Assembly: GCF_017993425.1 (NCBI RefSeq)
Contig: NZ_JAGOMQ010000018.1
Location: forward strand, 1-64,000
Source of the DNA: Amaricoccus sp.
Lineage (GTDB): Bacteria; Pseudomonadota; Alphaproteobacteria; Rhodobacterales; Rhodobacteraceae
DNA: 64,000 bases
Direction: 5' to 3'
This document shows positions 21,134 through 30,288 of the stretch, in pieces; the first letter of the stretch is position 1, and every line of letters starts with the position of its first letter. Under the pieces are notes generated by a model. The model worked only from the letters and a program-made list of their open reading frames with translations, ran no database searches and was not told the DNA's origin. The translations under genes were made by a program, and so were the position numbers.

Positions 21134-22018
21134 TCAGGCGGCCTTGAGGCGGCCGCGGACCAGCTTCTCGTAGTCGCCGGCGACCTGGCGGGTGAGCGCG
21201 CCGACCTCGAAGCTGTAGTCGCCGATCGAGCCGACCGGGGTGACCTCGGCGGCGGTGCCGGTCAGCCAGCACTGCTCGAAGCCCTCCATCTCGGCGGGCT
21301 CGATGTGGCGCTCGATCACCGGGACGCCCTTCTCCTTCAGCATCTGGATGACCGTCTGGCGGGTGATGCCGTTGAGGAAGCAGTCGGGCTTCGGCGTGTG
21401 GACCTCCTCGCCCTTGACGAAGAACACGTTGGCGCCCGTCGCCTCGGCGACGTAGCCGCGATAGTCCATCATCAGCGCGTCCGAGCAGCCCTTGGCCTCG
21501 GCGGCGTGCTTGGACATCGTGCAGATCATGTAGAGCCCGGCCGCCTTGGCGAAGGAGGGGATCGTCTCCGGCGAGGGGCGCTTCCACTTCGAGATGTCGA
21601 GCTTCGCGCCCTTCATCTTGGCGTCGCCGTAGTAGGCGCCCCATTCCCAGACCGCGATGGCGAGGTGGACCGGGTTGCGCGAGGAGGCGACCCCCATGTC
21701 CTCGCCCGAGCCGCGCCAGATCACCGGGCGGACGTAGGCGTCGGTGAAGCCGTTCTTCGCCAGCGTCGCGACCTTGGCCGCCTCGATCTCCTCGGCGGCG
21801 TAGGGGTGCGGGATGTCGAGGTAGTCGCAGGACCTCAGCAGCCGCTCGGTGTGCTCGCGGCTCTTGAAGATCGTGCCGTCGTAGCAGCGCTCGCCCTCGA
21901 AGACCGAGGAGGCGTAGTGCAGCGCATGGGTCAGCACGTGGACCTTGGCCTCGCGCCAAGGGACGAACTCCCCGTCCAGCCAGATGAACCCGTCCCGGTC
22001 GTCGTATGCGCCAGCCAT
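21134..22018 (-). CDS. ilvE: Branched-chain amino acid aminotransferase
   Basis: The 294-residue PLP class IV aminotransferase interconverts branched-chain 2-oxo acids and valine, leucine and isoleucine with glutamate. Family motifs VLTHALHYASSVFEGER, SFAKAAGLYMIC (PLP lysine region) and EATGANVFFVK are seen. The ATG at 22018 follows AAGGGGGCGACG. Its promoter (TTGACA, 17 bp, TACCCG) overlaps the divergent petP promoter. Class IV enzymes also include D-amino acid transaminase and ADC lyase, but length and motifs favour IlvE. Confidence 0.92.
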   Translation of the reverse strand: MAGAYDDRDGFIWLDGEFVPWREAKVHVLTHALHYASSVFEGERCYDGTIFKSREHTERLLRSCDYLDIPHPYAAEEIEAAKVATLAKNGFTDAYVRPVIWRGSGEDMGVASSRNPVHLAIAVWEWGAYYGDAKMKGAKLDISKWKRPSPETIPSFAKAAGLYMICTMSKHAAEAKGCSDALMMDYRGYVAEATGANVFFVKGEEVHTPKPDCFLNGITRQTVIQMLKEKGVPVIERHIEPAEMEGFEQCWLTGTAAEVTPVGSIGDYSFEVGALTRQVAGDYEKLVRGRLKAA

Positions 22019-22096
22019 GGCGTCGCCCCCTTGGAATTCTGATTGTTGCGCCCTGCCCCGCTGCCGCGACAGTTTCTTCCGGACGCTGCGGGGAGG

Positions 22097-22142
22097 CGGG
22101 TAGCACTGGGGGCTTGGAATGTCAACAACGCTGACATAAACT
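22097..22142. promoter_or_regulatory. Overlapping divergent promoters of ilvE and petP
   Basis: For ilvE (minus strand): TTGACA at 22125-22120, 17-bp spacer, TACCCG at 22102-22097. For petP (plus strand): TTGGAA at 22114-22119, 17-bp spacer, TAAACT at 22137-22142. The two -35 boxes overlap, so transcription in one direction should interfere with the other. Confidence 0.5.
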
Positions 22143-22187
22143 GTGATGGAGCCGCGGCGGCGAACGGGCGCGGGCAGGAAGGGACGG

Positions 22188-22703
22188 ATGGCGCAGAGCG
22201 GCTTCTCGATCAATCCGACCCGCAGCGAGCAGTTGCTGTTCCTGACGGACGACCAGCTCCGGCAGGGCATCGAGCTGATGTTCTTCGCCTATCGCGAGTT
22301 CACCGCCGATCCGGACCGGATCCTCGACGCGCGCGGCTACGGGCGGGCGCATCACCGGGCGGTGCATTTCATCAACCGGCGGTCGGGGCTGACGGTGAAC
22401 GAGCTGCTCGACATCCTCGGGGTGACCAAGCAGTCGCTGAACCGGGTGCTGCGGCAGCTGGTCGAGGACGGGCTGGTGGAGAGCCGGGTGGGCGCGGTCG
22501 ACCGGCGGCAGCGGAACCTGCGGCTGACCGAGGCGGGGCGCGCGCTGGAGCACGAGCTGTCGGCGGCGCAGCGGCGGCGGATGCGGGCGGCGTTCTCGCT
22601 GGCGGGGCCGGAGGCGGTGCATGGGTTCCGGACCGTGCTGGAGGCGATGATCGACCCGGAGACGCGGGAGCGGGTGCTCGGCGCGCTGGAGCGCGAGCGG
22701 TGA
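22188..22703 (+). CDS. petP: MarR-family regulator, PetP-like
   Basis: The 171-residue protein has a MarR winged helix (about residues 60-135; LTVNELLDILGVTKQSLNRV then DRRQRNLRLTEAG). Together with the overlapping response regulator it matches the PetP-PetR pair of Rhodobacter, where PetR is needed for cytochrome bc1 expression. GGAAGGGACGG precedes the ATG at 22188, which I prefer to the open GTG/ATG 42-45 bp upstream. Confidence 0.87.
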   Translation: MAQSGFSINPTRSEQLLFLTDDQLRQGIELMFFAYREFTADPDRILDARGYGRAHHRAVHFINRRSGLTVNELLDILGVTKQSLNRVLRQLVEDGLVESRVGAVDRRQRNLRLTEAGRALEHELSAAQRRRMRAAFSLAGPEAVHGFRTVLEAMIDPETRERVLGALERER

Positions 22704-23404
22704 GCGAGGCGGAGGGGGCGCATGTCCTCGTCGTCGACGACGACGCGCGGATCCGGTCGCTGTTGCAGAAGTTCCTGGCGCGGAACGGGTTCATGGTGAC
22801 GACGGCGCGCGACGCCGCCCATGCGCGGCGGCTGCTCGAGGGGCTGGAGTTCGACATTCTCGTCCTCGACGTGATGATGCCGGGGGAGGACGGGGTGGCG
22901 CTGACCGCGGCGCTGCGCGAGACGCTGGCGACGCCGATCCTGCTGCTGACGGCGCGGGGGGATGCGGACGACCGGATCCGCGGGCTGGAGGCGGGGGCGG
23001 ACGACTATCTCGGCAAGCCGTTCGAGCCGCGGGAGCTCTTGCTGCGGGTGAACGCGATCCTGCGGCGGGTGCCGAAGCCCGTTCCGCGGAGCGAGCCGCC
23101 GAAGACGCTGCAGCTCGGCGAGGTACGCTACGACGTGAACCGGGGCGAGCTGTGGCGGGGGCGGGAGCTGGTGCGGCTGACCGCGACCGAGGCGATGCTG
23201 ATGCGGATCTTCGCGGGCCGGGCGCACGAGGCGGTGACGCGGACGGAGCTGGTCGAGGACCTGGGCGGCGGGGTGGCCGAGGCGCAGGAGCGGGCGATCG
23301 ACGTGCAGATCACCCGGCTGAGGCGCAAGATCGAGAGCGACCCGCGGGCGCCGCGATACCTCCAGACGGTGCGGGGGTCGGGCTACATGCTGGCGCCGGA
23401 TTGA
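22700..23404 (+). CDS. petR: OmpR-family response regulator, PetR-like
   Basis: The 234-residue protein has a receiver domain (acidic DDD at residues 13-15, phosphorylation site Asp57 in LVLDVMMP, Lys in GKPFEP) and an OmpR-type winged helix ending VRGSGYMLAPD. The GTG start overlaps the petP stop (GTGA), so the two are translationally coupled. No histidine kinase gene is adjacent, as in Rhodobacter petPR. The bc1 genes are not in the window. Confidence 0.88.
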   Translation: MSEAEGAHVLVVDDDARIRSLLQKFLARNGFMVTTARDAAHARRLLEGLEFDILVLDVMMPGEDGVALTAALRETLATPILLLTARGDADDRIRGLEAGADDYLGKPFEPRELLLRVNAILRRVPKPVPRSEPPKTLQLGEVRYDVNRGELWRGRELVRLTATEAMLMRIFAGRAHEAVTRTELVEDLGGGVAEAQERAIDVQITRLRRKIESDPRAPRYLQTVRGSGYMLAPD

Positions 23405-23629
23405 GGTCGGCGGCGGGGGCAGCATTCCGCGGCGGGCCGCGTGGCGGATGGCCATGTTGGCGGGTTGGTCCCGAGCTGCATCGGGTCGTCGTGGAAGACG
23501 ACGTCCATCACCCGGTGGACCGGCTCTCGATGCCCCGGTGGGCCCGCGCTGCTGGGGCGAAGGCGGGGGCGGACAGACGGGTGGAGGAGAGATGGCAGCG
23601 TCGGGCGATGCAGGCGCGCTCGGCGCGAA

Positions 23630-23658
23630 TTGACTCCCGCCGGCCGCCGCCCTATGAG
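23630..23658 (+). promoter_or_regulatory. Sigma-70-type promoter of rpmH
   Basis: TTGACT at 23630-23635 and TATGAG at 23653-23658 are separated by 17 bp, about 70 bp before the rpmH ATG. The rest of the 324-bp interval from petR holds no gene that I can see. Confidence 0.6.
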
Positions 23659-23728
23659 CCGGGCTTCGGATTTTCGCGGGGGGACCCGCGCCGGGCGGGC
23701 GTGCCCGGTCGGGACCAGGAGACGGACG

Positions 23729-23863
23729 ATGAAGCGGACCTATCAGCCGAGCAACCTCGTGCGGAAGCGCCGGCACGGCTTCCGGGCGCGCATGGCCACC
23801 AAGGGCGGCCGGCTGGTGCTGAACCGCCGCCGGGCTCGCGGCCGCAAGAAGCTCTCCGCCTGA
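23729..23863 (+). CDS. rpmH: 50S ribosomal protein L34
   Basis: The 44-residue protein starts [20 protein letters not shown] and ends with the basic [12 protein letters not shown] tail typical of L34. It is part of the large ribosomal subunit. CCAGGAGACGG precedes the ATG. It is followed 8 bp later by rnpA, the conserved order. Confidence 0.98.
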   Translation: MKRTYQPSNLVRKRRHGFRARMATKGGRLVLNRRRARGRKKLSA

Positions 23864-23871
23864 GCGAGGCG

Positions 23872-24231
23872 ATGCCCGCGCCGCTGGTCGTCCTGACCCG
23901 GCGGGCGGACTTCCTCGCCGCCGCCCGGGCGCGCCGCCGCGCCACCGCCGGCTTCACCCTGCAGGCGCGGCAACGCGGCGAGGGCGAGTCGCCCGGGGGT
24001 CTGCGCGTCGGCTTCACCGCCTCGAAGAAGGTTGGCAACGCCGTCGCCCGCAACCGCGCGAAGCGGCGGATGCGGGCGGCCGCCCGCGCCGTGCTGCCCG
24101 GGGCGGGCGTCCCCGGATGGGACTACGTGCTGATCGGCCGCCCCGGGGTCACCGCCGATCTGCCCTTCGACCGCCTGACCGCCGATCTCGCCGAGGCCGT
24201 CGCCGCCATCCACCGCGAGCGCGCCCGGTGA
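23872..24231 (+). CDS. rnpA: Ribonuclease P protein component
   Basis: The 119-residue basic protein binds the RNA subunit of RNase P, which matures the 5' end of tRNAs. The diagnostic motif [20 protein letters not shown] followed by RRMRAA is intact. The ATG lies 8 bp after the rpmH stop, with GAGCGAGG as a weak ribosome site, so it depends on read-through from rpmH. Confidence 0.96.
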   Translation: MPAPLVVLTRRADFLAAARARRRATAGFTLQARQRGEGESPGGLRVGFTASKKVGNAVARNRAKRRMRAAARAVLPGAGVPGWDYVLIGRPGVTADLPFDRLTADLAEAVAAIHRERAR

Positions 24232-24238
24232 GGCAGGG

Positions 24239-24472
24239 ATGAGCCCGGCCGCCGCAGTCCTTGCGCTGCCCGTCCGCGCCTACCGCCTCGTGCTCTCGCC
24301 TTGGGTCGGCCACAACTGCCGCTACCTCCCCACCTGCTCGGCCTACGCGCTCGAGGCGCTGGAGCGGCACGGGGCGCTGCGCGGCGGCTGGCTGGCGCTG
24401 CGGCGGGTGGCGCGCTGCCACCCCTGGGGCGGCTCCGGCGTCGACGAAGTGCCGGAGCGCCGCCCCCGGTGA
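24239..24472 (+). CDS. yidD: Membrane protein insertion efficiency factor YidD
   Basis: The 77-residue protein has the family core [20 protein letters not shown] then [11 protein letters not shown] and [13 protein letters not shown]. It is a small amphipathic factor that helps YidC and Sec insert inner-membrane proteins. It follows rnpA by 7 bp. In most genomes yidC comes next; here ung overlaps its 3' end. Confidence 0.95.
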   Translation: MSPAAAVLALPVRAYRLVLSPWVGHNCRYLPTCSAYALEALERHGALRGGWLALRRVARCHPWGGSGVDEVPERRPR

Positions 24473-25197
24473 CTGCGCCCCCCGTGACCAACAGCCCGGC
24501 AACCGACAACCGGGCGAGCGGTGGCCCGCCGACCGACAGCCCGGTCCCGCCCGCCTGGCGCGCCGCGCTCGCGCCGCAGGCCGACGCGCTTGCCGCCGTC
24601 GCCGCCCGGGTGGCCGCCGCGCGGGCCGCCGGCGTCGCCGTCGCGCCGGCCGCGGCGGACGTGTTCCGCGCGCTGGAGCTGACGCCGCCCGAGGCGGTGC
24701 GGGCGGTGATCCTCGGCCAGGACCCCTACCCGACGCCCGGCCACGCCGACGGGCTCTGCTTCTCGGTCCGCCCGGGCGTCGCCCCGCCGCGGTCGCTGCG
24801 CAACGTGTTCCGCGAGCTCGCCGCCGACCTCGGCCTGCCCGAGCCGCAGGGCGGCAGCCTCGAACCCTGGGCGCGGCAGGGCGTGCTGCTCCTCAACACG
24901 GTGCTCACCGTCGAGGAAGGCGCCGCCGCCGCCCATGCCGGCTGGGGCTGGGAGGCGGTGACCGACGCGGCGATCGACGCCGCAGCCGCCCGTCCGGAGC
25001 CGACGGTCTTCCTCCTGTGGGGCCGCCACGCGCAGGCCAAGGCGCCCCGGATCCCCGCGCGCCACACGGTGATCGCCACGGCGCATCCCTCGCCCCTCTC
25101 CGCCCGCCGCGGCTTCCTCGGCTCCCGCCCCTTCTCCCGCGCCAACGCCGCCCTGCGCGCCGCCGGCCGCGACGAGATCGACTGGCGTCTGCCCTGA
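24469..25197 (+). CDS. ung: Uracil-DNA glycosylase, family 1 (Ung-like)
   Basis: The 242-residue protein removes uracil from DNA. The catalytic loop [18 protein letters not shown] contains Asp85, and the second motif [11 protein letters not shown] carries His206. The loop differs from the classical GQDPYHGP by Pro-Thr in place of His-Gly. The GTG at 24469 overlaps the yidD stop (GTGA); a second in-frame GTG at 24484 is also possible. The N-terminal 60 residues are low in complexity and probably unstructured. Confidence 0.88.
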   Translation: MTAPPVTNSPATDNRASGGPPTDSPVPPAWRAALAPQADALAAVAARVAAARAAGVAVAPAAADVFRALELTPPEAVRAVILGQDPYPTPGHADGLCFSVRPGVAPPRSLRNVFRELAADLGLPEPQGGSLEPWARQGVLLLNTVLTVEEGAAAAHAGWGWEAVTDAAIDAAAARPEPTVFLLWGRHAQAKAPRIPARHTVIATAHPSPLSARRGFLGSRPFSRANAALRAAGRDEIDWRLP

Positions 25198-25261
25198 CCG
25201 CCGCCCGACGAGGGCGGAGAGACGCGGCCATCCGGCCAAGTCGGGACGGCTGAGAGACAGG

Positions 25262-25281
25262 CGACCCGCGGCAAATCCGTT
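25262..25281 (+). repeat. Short trace of repeat B
   Basis: The string GACCCGCGGCAAATCCGT, the right half of the first hairpin of repeat B, is present followed by CCGCGCTCGC. The remainder of the element is missing. Confidence 0.5.
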
Positions 25282-25337
25282 CCGCGCTCGCGATCCCGGC
25301 CGGCACGCCGCTCCGGCCGGCCCGGCGGCGCATCGCC

Positions 25338-26303
25338 TCAGGCGAGGCTCATCGCCGCAAGCCCGGCGAGGAGGATCAGGCCGGCGTCGCGGTTGGCCCG
25401 GAAGAGCGCGAGGCAGCCCGCCGCATCGTCGATGTCGAGCCGCCGCAGTTGCCAGCCGAGATGCAGGCCGAACCCGGCCACCCCCGCGAGCCCCGCCGCC
25501 AGCGCGCCCCCGCCCTGCGCCGCCAGCGCCACCGCGAGGCCCGCGCACCCCACCGCCACGACCGCGAAGCCGGCCAGCCAGGCATGGGTGCGGCCCCCGA
25601 ACAGCCGCGCGGTCGACCGCACCCCGATCAGCGCGTCGTCCTCGCGGTCCTGATGCGCATAGATCGTGTCGTAGAACAGCGTCCACGCGATCCCCGCGGC
25701 GTAGAGGAGCCCCGTCGCCCAGCCGACCGGCGTCCCGTGCGCCGCCCAGGCCAGCCACACCCCCCAGTTGAACGCGAGCCCGAGGAACACCTGCGGCCAC
25801 CAGGTGAACCGCTTGGCGAAGGGATAGATCGCCACCAGCCCCAGCGACGCCACCCCGAAGCCGATCGCCGGCCAGGGAAAGCTCAGCAGCACCCCGAACG
25901 CCAGCAGCGCCTGCGCGCAGAGCCAGACGAAGGCCGCCCGCGGCGTCACCTGCCCCGACGGCAACGGCCGCGAGCGCGTCCGCGCCACCCGCGCGTCGAA
26001 GTCGCGGTCGGTGAGGTCGTTCCACGTGCATCCCGCCCCGCGCATCAGGAACGCCCCGATGGCGCAGCCGAGGAACACCCACGCATCGAACGCCCGCGGC
26101 CCCGCCGGATCGGCCGCCATGGCGAGCGCCAGCCCCTGCCAGCACGGCAGCAGCAAGAGCCACGTCCCCGCCGGCCGGTCGGCGCGCGCCAGCCGCAGGT
26201 AGGGCAGCGCCCGCGCCGGCGCCCAGCGGTCCACCCAGTTGCCGGCCGGCGCGTCGGCGACCCTTCCCTCGGCCCCGTGGCCTCGCATAGCTTCTCCGCT
26301 CAT
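25338..26303 (-). CDS. ubiA: 4-Hydroxybenzoate polyprenyltransferase
   Basis: The 321-residue membrane protein attaches a polyprenyl chain to 4-hydroxybenzoate in ubiquinone synthesis. The two Asp-rich motifs are seen: NDLTDRDFD and DTIYAHQDRED (YDTIYAHQD), among about eight transmembrane segments. AGGAG precedes the ATG at 26303. It is divergent from rsmE with only 9 bp between start codons, so their promoters must overlap each other's coding ends. Confidence 0.95.
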   Translation of the reverse strand: MSGEAMRGHGAEGRVADAPAGNWVDRWAPARALPYLRLARADRPAGTWLLLLPCWQGLALAMAADPAGPRAFDAWVFLGCAIGAFLMRGAGCTWNDLTDRDFDARVARTRSRPLPSGQVTPRAAFVWLCAQALLAFGVLLSFPWPAIGFGVASLGLVAIYPFAKRFTWWPQVFLGLAFNWGVWLAWAAHGTPVGWATGLLYAAGIAWTLFYDTIYAHQDREDDALIGVRSTARLFGGRTHAWLAGFAVVAVGCAGLAVALAAQGGGALAAGLAGVAGFGLHLGWQLRRLDIDDAAGCLALFRANRDAGLILLAGLAAMSLA

Positions 26304-26312
26304 GGGGCTCCT

Positions 26313-27050
26313 ATGACAGATCGCGACGGGAAGATCAGGCTCTTTGTGGAGGCGGACCTCGGGCCGGGCGCCGAGGTCCCGTTGACCGCCGAGCAGGCGC
26401 ACTACCTCTTCACCGTGATGCGCCTCGGGCCGGGCGACCCCGTCGCCGTCTTCAACGGCCGCGACGGCGAGTGGATCGCCGAGGCCCGCCCCGCCGGCCG
26501 CCGCGGCGGCAGCCTCACGGCCCGCCGCCCCGGCCAGCCGCAGCGCCGGCCGCCCGACCTCTGGCTCCTCTTCGCGCCGATCAGGAAGGCGCGCACCGAC
26601 TTCATCGTCGAGAAGGCGGCCGAGCTCGGCTGCGCCCGCGTCGCCCCGGTCCTCACCCGCTTCACCAACGCCGAGCGCGTGCGCCCCGACCGTCTGCGCG
26701 CCCATGCCATCGAGGCCGCCGAGCAATGCGGCGAGACCTGGGTTCCGGAGGTGGCCGGGCCGGTCCGCCTCGACGCCGCGCTCGACGCCTGGGACCCGGC
26801 CCGCCGGCTGATGTTCTGCGACGAGACCCGCGACGCCCGCCCCGCCGCCGCGGTGCTGGCGCAGGCGCCCCGCGGCCCCTGGGCGATCCTGACTGGCCCG
26901 GCCGGCGGCTTCGCCCCGGAGGAGGCGGCCCGCCTGCGCAGCCTTCCCTTCGTCCTGCCGGTCACCCTCGGCCCCCGGGTGCTGCGCGCCGACACCGCGG
27001 CGGTGGCGGCGATCACCCTCTGGCAGGCCATCCTGGGGGATTGGCGGTGA
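26313..27050 (+). CDS. rsmE: 16S rRNA (uracil-1498-N3)-methyltransferase
   Basis: The 245-residue SPOUT methyltransferase has a PUA-like N-terminal domain (LTAEQAHYLFTVMRL) and a knotted C-terminal domain with ILTGPAGGFAPEEA and TLGPRVLRADTAAVAA. It modifies U1498 of 16S rRNA. The short gap to divergent ubiA and its place before gshA are typical of Rhodobacterales. Confidence 0.94.
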   Translation: MTDRDGKIRLFVEADLGPGAEVPLTAEQAHYLFTVMRLGPGDPVAVFNGRDGEWIAEARPAGRRGGSLTARRPGQPQRRPPDLWLLFAPIRKARTDFIVEKAAELGCARVAPVLTRFTNAERVRPDRLRAHAIEAAEQCGETWVPEVAGPVRLDAALDAWDPARRLMFCDETRDARPAAAVLAQAPRGPWAILTGPAGGFAPEEAARLRSLPFVLPVTLGPRVLRADTAAVAAITLWQAILGDWR

Positions 27051-27270
27051 CGGGGAACACGACCGCCCGCCGACCCGCCCCGCCCCACGAGCCACGCCCG
27101 TGCGCCGGCTACGACGGCGCGCGGGCCGCGGGAGGGGCGGCGCTGCGAACGGACGCCACGGCCCCCCGGATCGTGCGACGGCGCACCGACGGCCGTTATG
27201 GCGCCGGCGACGCGACGCGCCGGGCCGCGGAATCGGCGGCGACCGGCGCCGCGACGCCGGGAGGCCGGCC

Positions 27271-27771
27271 ATGACCGAGGCCGCGGAGCGGGCGAAGCGC
27301 GAGGTGGTGATCTGGGGCGCCGCGCTGGCGCTCGGGCTGTGGCTGGTCTGGCGCGGCTACGTGCGGGTCGACGTGCTGGTGCTCGTCGCGGGAATGGTCC
27401 TCGCCGCCACCGGCTTCGCGCTCGCCGCCGGCGCCATCGCCCGGCTGCGGCTCGCCGCCACGGCCCCCGAGCCCGGCGTGGTGCTGATCGACGAGGGCCG
27501 CATCGGCGTCTTCGGCCCCACCGGCGGCGGCTTCGTCGACCTCTCGACGCTCGCCGCCGTCGCGGTCTCCGGCGATCCCGGCGGCGCGGGAAGGGCCTGG
27601 GTGCTGCGCTCGGAGGACGGCGGCGTCCTCGTCATTCCCTTCGGCGCGGTCGGGGCCGAGCGCATCCCCGACGCGCTCGCCTCGCTCCCGGGCCTCGACC
27701 TCGCCGCCGCCGCCGAGCGCGCCGGCCCGGTCTGGCAGGCGGAGGGACGGGAGCGGCGGCGGCTGCTCTGA
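27271..27771 (+). CDS. Conserved membrane protein of unknown function
   Basis: The 166-residue protein has two N-terminal transmembrane helices (about residues 12-30 and 34-57) followed by a soluble domain with VVLIDEGRIGVFGPTGGGFV, VDLSTLAAVAV and VIPFGAVGAERIPDAL. I do not recognise a named family. The position between rsmE and gshA is often occupied by such a protein in this order. The 220 bp before it hold no gene. Confidence 0.75.
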   Translation: MTEAAERAKREVVIWGAALALGLWLVWRGYVRVDVLVLVAGMVLAATGFALAAGAIARLRLAATAPEPGVVLIDEGRIGVFGPTGGGFVDLSTLAAVAVSGDPGGAGRAWVLRSEDGGVLVIPFGAVGAERIPDALASLPGLDLAAAAERAGPVWQAEGRERRRLL

Positions 27772-27879
27772 CCCGCGCTCGGTGGGAAGGCGGTGTGTGC
27801 GCCGCCGACGCCCTCGCCACCTCAGGCGGTCACGCCGCCGCTGGAGCCGACCCTTCGTCGCGCCGCCGAAGGCGCGCCC

Positions 27880-28512
27880 TCACGCGGTCCCCGGCCCGAC
27901 CCGCCGCGCCATCGTCTCCGCCAGCGCCTCGCTTCCACTCCGCCGCAGCCCGTCGATCGCGCCCAGGCGGTCGCGCGGCTCGCGGTTCTGGCTCAGCTTC
28001 GACTTGGCCAGCACCCGCCGGACCTCGACGCGAAACGCCACGATGGCGGCGAGCATCGCCGTCATGTAGTCCGCCCGCGCGTCCGCCATCCGCCACGCCC
28101 GCTCCGCGTTCAGCCGCCGCTCGTGCTCGCGGGTCAGCAGCCCCACCACGGCGCGCTTGGCGCGCTCGTCGTGCTGGAACGCGATCGCCCCGGTGACATG
28201 CACCGCCTGATAGTTCCACGTCGGCACATGGCGGTGATGCTCGGCCTTGCTCGGGTAGAAGTTCGGCGAGACATAGCCGTCGTCGCCGCGGAAGATCACC
28301 AGCACCTCCTGCCCGTCGGCGACCGCCCGGTGCATGTCGTTCGCGAGCGCCACATGCCCGATCAGCGCCCCGTCCGCCGCGGCGAGCACCGGGACGTGGT
28401 TGGCGACCAGCCCCTCGGCGGTGCTCGCCACGACGCAGGCGAGCGGCGCCGCGGCGATGATCCGCGCGATCTCGGCCGGGTCGACCTCGCGGAAATGCTC
28501 GGGCATGTACAT
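27880..28512 (-). CDS. PaiB-family FMN-binding protein
   Basis: The 210-residue protein starts MYMPEHFREVD and has the PaiB layout: split barrel with PNFYPSKAEHHRHVPTWNYQ and a C-terminal KLSQNREPRDRLGAIDGL. PaiB proteins were described as negative regulators of sporulation and protease genes in Bacillus; in proteobacteria they are probably FMN-binding enzymes or redox proteins. It lies 14 bp downstream of lysE on the same strand. Confidence 0.87.
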   Translation of the reverse strand: MYMPEHFREVDPAEIARIIAAAPLACVVASTAEGLVANHVPVLAAADGALIGHVALANDMHRAVADGQEVLVIFRGDDGYVSPNFYPSKAEHHRHVPTWNYQAVHVTGAIAFQHDERAKRAVVGLLTREHERRLNAERAWRMADARADYMTAMLAAIVAFRVEVRRVLAKSKLSQNREPRDRLGAIDGLRRSGSEALAETMARRVGPGTA

Positions 28513-28526
28513 CGGCGCGGTCCCCT

Positions 28527-29135
28527 TCAGGCGGTCACGAGGCGGAGCGCGATCGTCCACATCACCACGGCGATCGCCCCTTCCAGAATGCGCCATGCCG
28601 CGGGCCGTGCGAAGAGCGGCCGCAACCGGATCGCCCCGTAGCCGAGGCCGAAGAAGAACAGGAAAGAGCCGGCGATGGCCCCGACGGCGAAGGCGACCTC
28701 GCCGCCGGGAAACCGGCTGGAGACGGCGCCGAGCAGGACGACCGTGTCGAGATAGACGTGCGGGTTCAGCCAGGTGATGGCGAGGCAGGCGAGGAGCGTG
28801 CGCGAGAGCGCCCGCGTCTCCGGCGCGCCGTCCACCCCCAGCGCCCCGGTCGCCGTCAGCGCCGAGCGCAGGCTGCGCGCCCCGTACCAGAGGAGGAAGG
28901 CCGCCCCGGCGTAGCGCATCGCCGGATCGAGCCAGGGCAGCGCCGTCGTCACCCGGGCGAAGCCGGCGACCCCGAGCACGATCAGGAGCGCGTCCGAGAG
29001 CGCGCAGGTCAGGCAGACCGGCAGCACGTGCTCGTCGCGCAGCCCCTGCCGCAGCACGAAGGCGTTCTGCGCGCCGATCGCGACGATCAGGCTCAGGCTC
29101 ATCGCCATGCCGGTAAGGAAGATGGGTAAGCTCAT
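28527..29135 (-). CDS. LysE/ArgO-family amino acid exporter
   Basis: The 202-residue protein has six transmembrane segments and the LysE family start LIVAIGAQNAFVLRQGLR, plus AITWLNPHVYLDTVVLLG. It exports basic amino acids (lysine, arginine or analogues). It is divergent from the ArgP/LysG-like LysR gene, the classical regulator of such exporters. Ribosome site and ATG at 29135 agree. Confidence 0.92.
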   Translation of the reverse strand: MSLPIFLTGMAMSLSLIVAIGAQNAFVLRQGLRDEHVLPVCLTCALSDALLIVLGVAGFARVTTALPWLDPAMRYAGAAFLLWYGARSLRSALTATGALGVDGAPETRALSRTLLACLAITWLNPHVYLDTVVLLGAVSSRFPGGEVAFAVGAIAGSFLFFFGLGYGAIRLRPLFARPAAWRILEGAIAVVMWTIALRLVTA

Positions 29136-29226
29136 TGGGGGCCTCGGTCTGTCCGCCGGGCCTTGCGATACGGCCCGCCCCGCGATTAGACAAGTTAATC
29201 CTCCTTGCCGGTGATTAGCGAAACTG

Positions 29227-30123
29227 ATGCTCGACTATCCCGCCGCCCGCGCCGTCGCCCTCGTCGTGCAGACCGGCAGCTTCGAGGCCGCGGCCCGGGC
29301 GCTCAACGTGACGCCCTCGGCGGTGTCGCAGCGGGTGAAGCAGCTCGAGGAGCGCCTCGGCGTCGTGCTGGTCGAGCGCGGCGCGCCCTGCCTCGCCACC
29401 GGCCACGGCGCTTGGCTCTGCCGGCACGTCGAGCATGTCGGCCTGCTGGAGAAGGCGCTCGCCGGGCAGCTCCCCGGGCTGGTCGATCCGGGCGCGCCGA
29501 CCCGGCGGGTCACCCTCCACGTCGCCACCAACGCCGACAGCCTCGGCACATGGTTCGTCGCCGCCGCCGCGGCCTTCGCCCGCGAGACCGGCGATCTCCT
29601 CGACATCGCCGTCGACGACGAGGAGCACACCGCCGACTGGCTCCGCCGCGGCCGGGTGCTCGCCGCGGTGACCGCGCTCGCGAAACCGGTGACCGGTTGC
29701 CACGTCCGGCCGATCGGCGCGCTCGCCTACGTGGCGACGGCGAGCCCGGACTTCATGACGCGGCACTTCCCGGGCGGCGTCACCGCCGCGGCGCTCGCCG
29801 ACGCGCCGGGGCTCACCTTCGACCAGAAGGACCGCCTCCAGCAGCTCTGGATCCGCCAGACCTTCGGCCAGGCCGTCGCCTATCCCAGCCACTGGCTGCC
29901 GGCGACGCAGAGCTTCCTCGACGCGAGCCTCGCCGGCATGGGCTGGGCGCTCAACCCGACGCCGCTTGCCCGACCCCACATCGCGGCCGGGCGGCTGGTC
30001 GAGCTCGTCCCCGGCTCGACGCTGGAGCGCCCGCTCCACTGGCAGGTCAACCGCCTCGTCGCCGACCAGCTCGCCCCCCTGACCCGCTGCGTCGCCGCCG
30101 CTGCGCGGGAGGCGCTGGCGTAG
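29227..30123 (+). CDS. argP: LysR-family regulator ArgP/LysG-like
   Basis: The 298-residue protein has the ArgP/LysG pattern: HTH with TGSFEAAARALNVTPSAVSQ, linker RVTLHVATNADSLGTWF, and a C-terminal effector domain including DQKDRLQQLWIRQ. Members activate the divergent exporter gene when lysine or arginine accumulates. The 91-bp spacer to lysE holds both promoters. Confidence 0.92.
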   Translation: MLDYPAARAVALVVQTGSFEAAARALNVTPSAVSQRVKQLEERLGVVLVERGAPCLATGHGAWLCRHVEHVGLLEKALAGQLPGLVDPGAPTRRVTLHVATNADSLGTWFVAAAAAFARETGDLLDIAVDDEEHTADWLRRGRVLAAVTALAKPVTGCHVRPIGALAYVATASPDFMTRHFPGGVTAAALADAPGLTFDQKDRLQQLWIRQTFGQAVAYPSHWLPATQSFLDASLAGMGWALNPTPLARPHIAAGRLVELVPGSTLERPLHWQVNRLVADQLAPLTRCVAAAAREALA

Positions 30124-30187
30124 CGCCGCAGTAGGTCCCTTCCCCGCGGGGGCTCGGAGATTCGCGCCGAGCCGCTTCCGGCCAGCT

Positions 30188-30212
30188 CGCCCCGCCCGGG
30201 CTCTCCGGGGCG
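30188..30212 (+). terminator. Hairpin after argP-like gene
   Basis: A 7-bp stem CGCCCCG / CGGGGCG with an 11-base loop lies about 65 bp after the stop. There is no T-run. Confidence 0.35.
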
Positions 30213-30288
30213 GGCATTCCACCCCCGGCCGGCGTGCGAGAAAGGTTTCAATGTTATGAATCTTAAATGAAATCAATAATGTGGCTAT

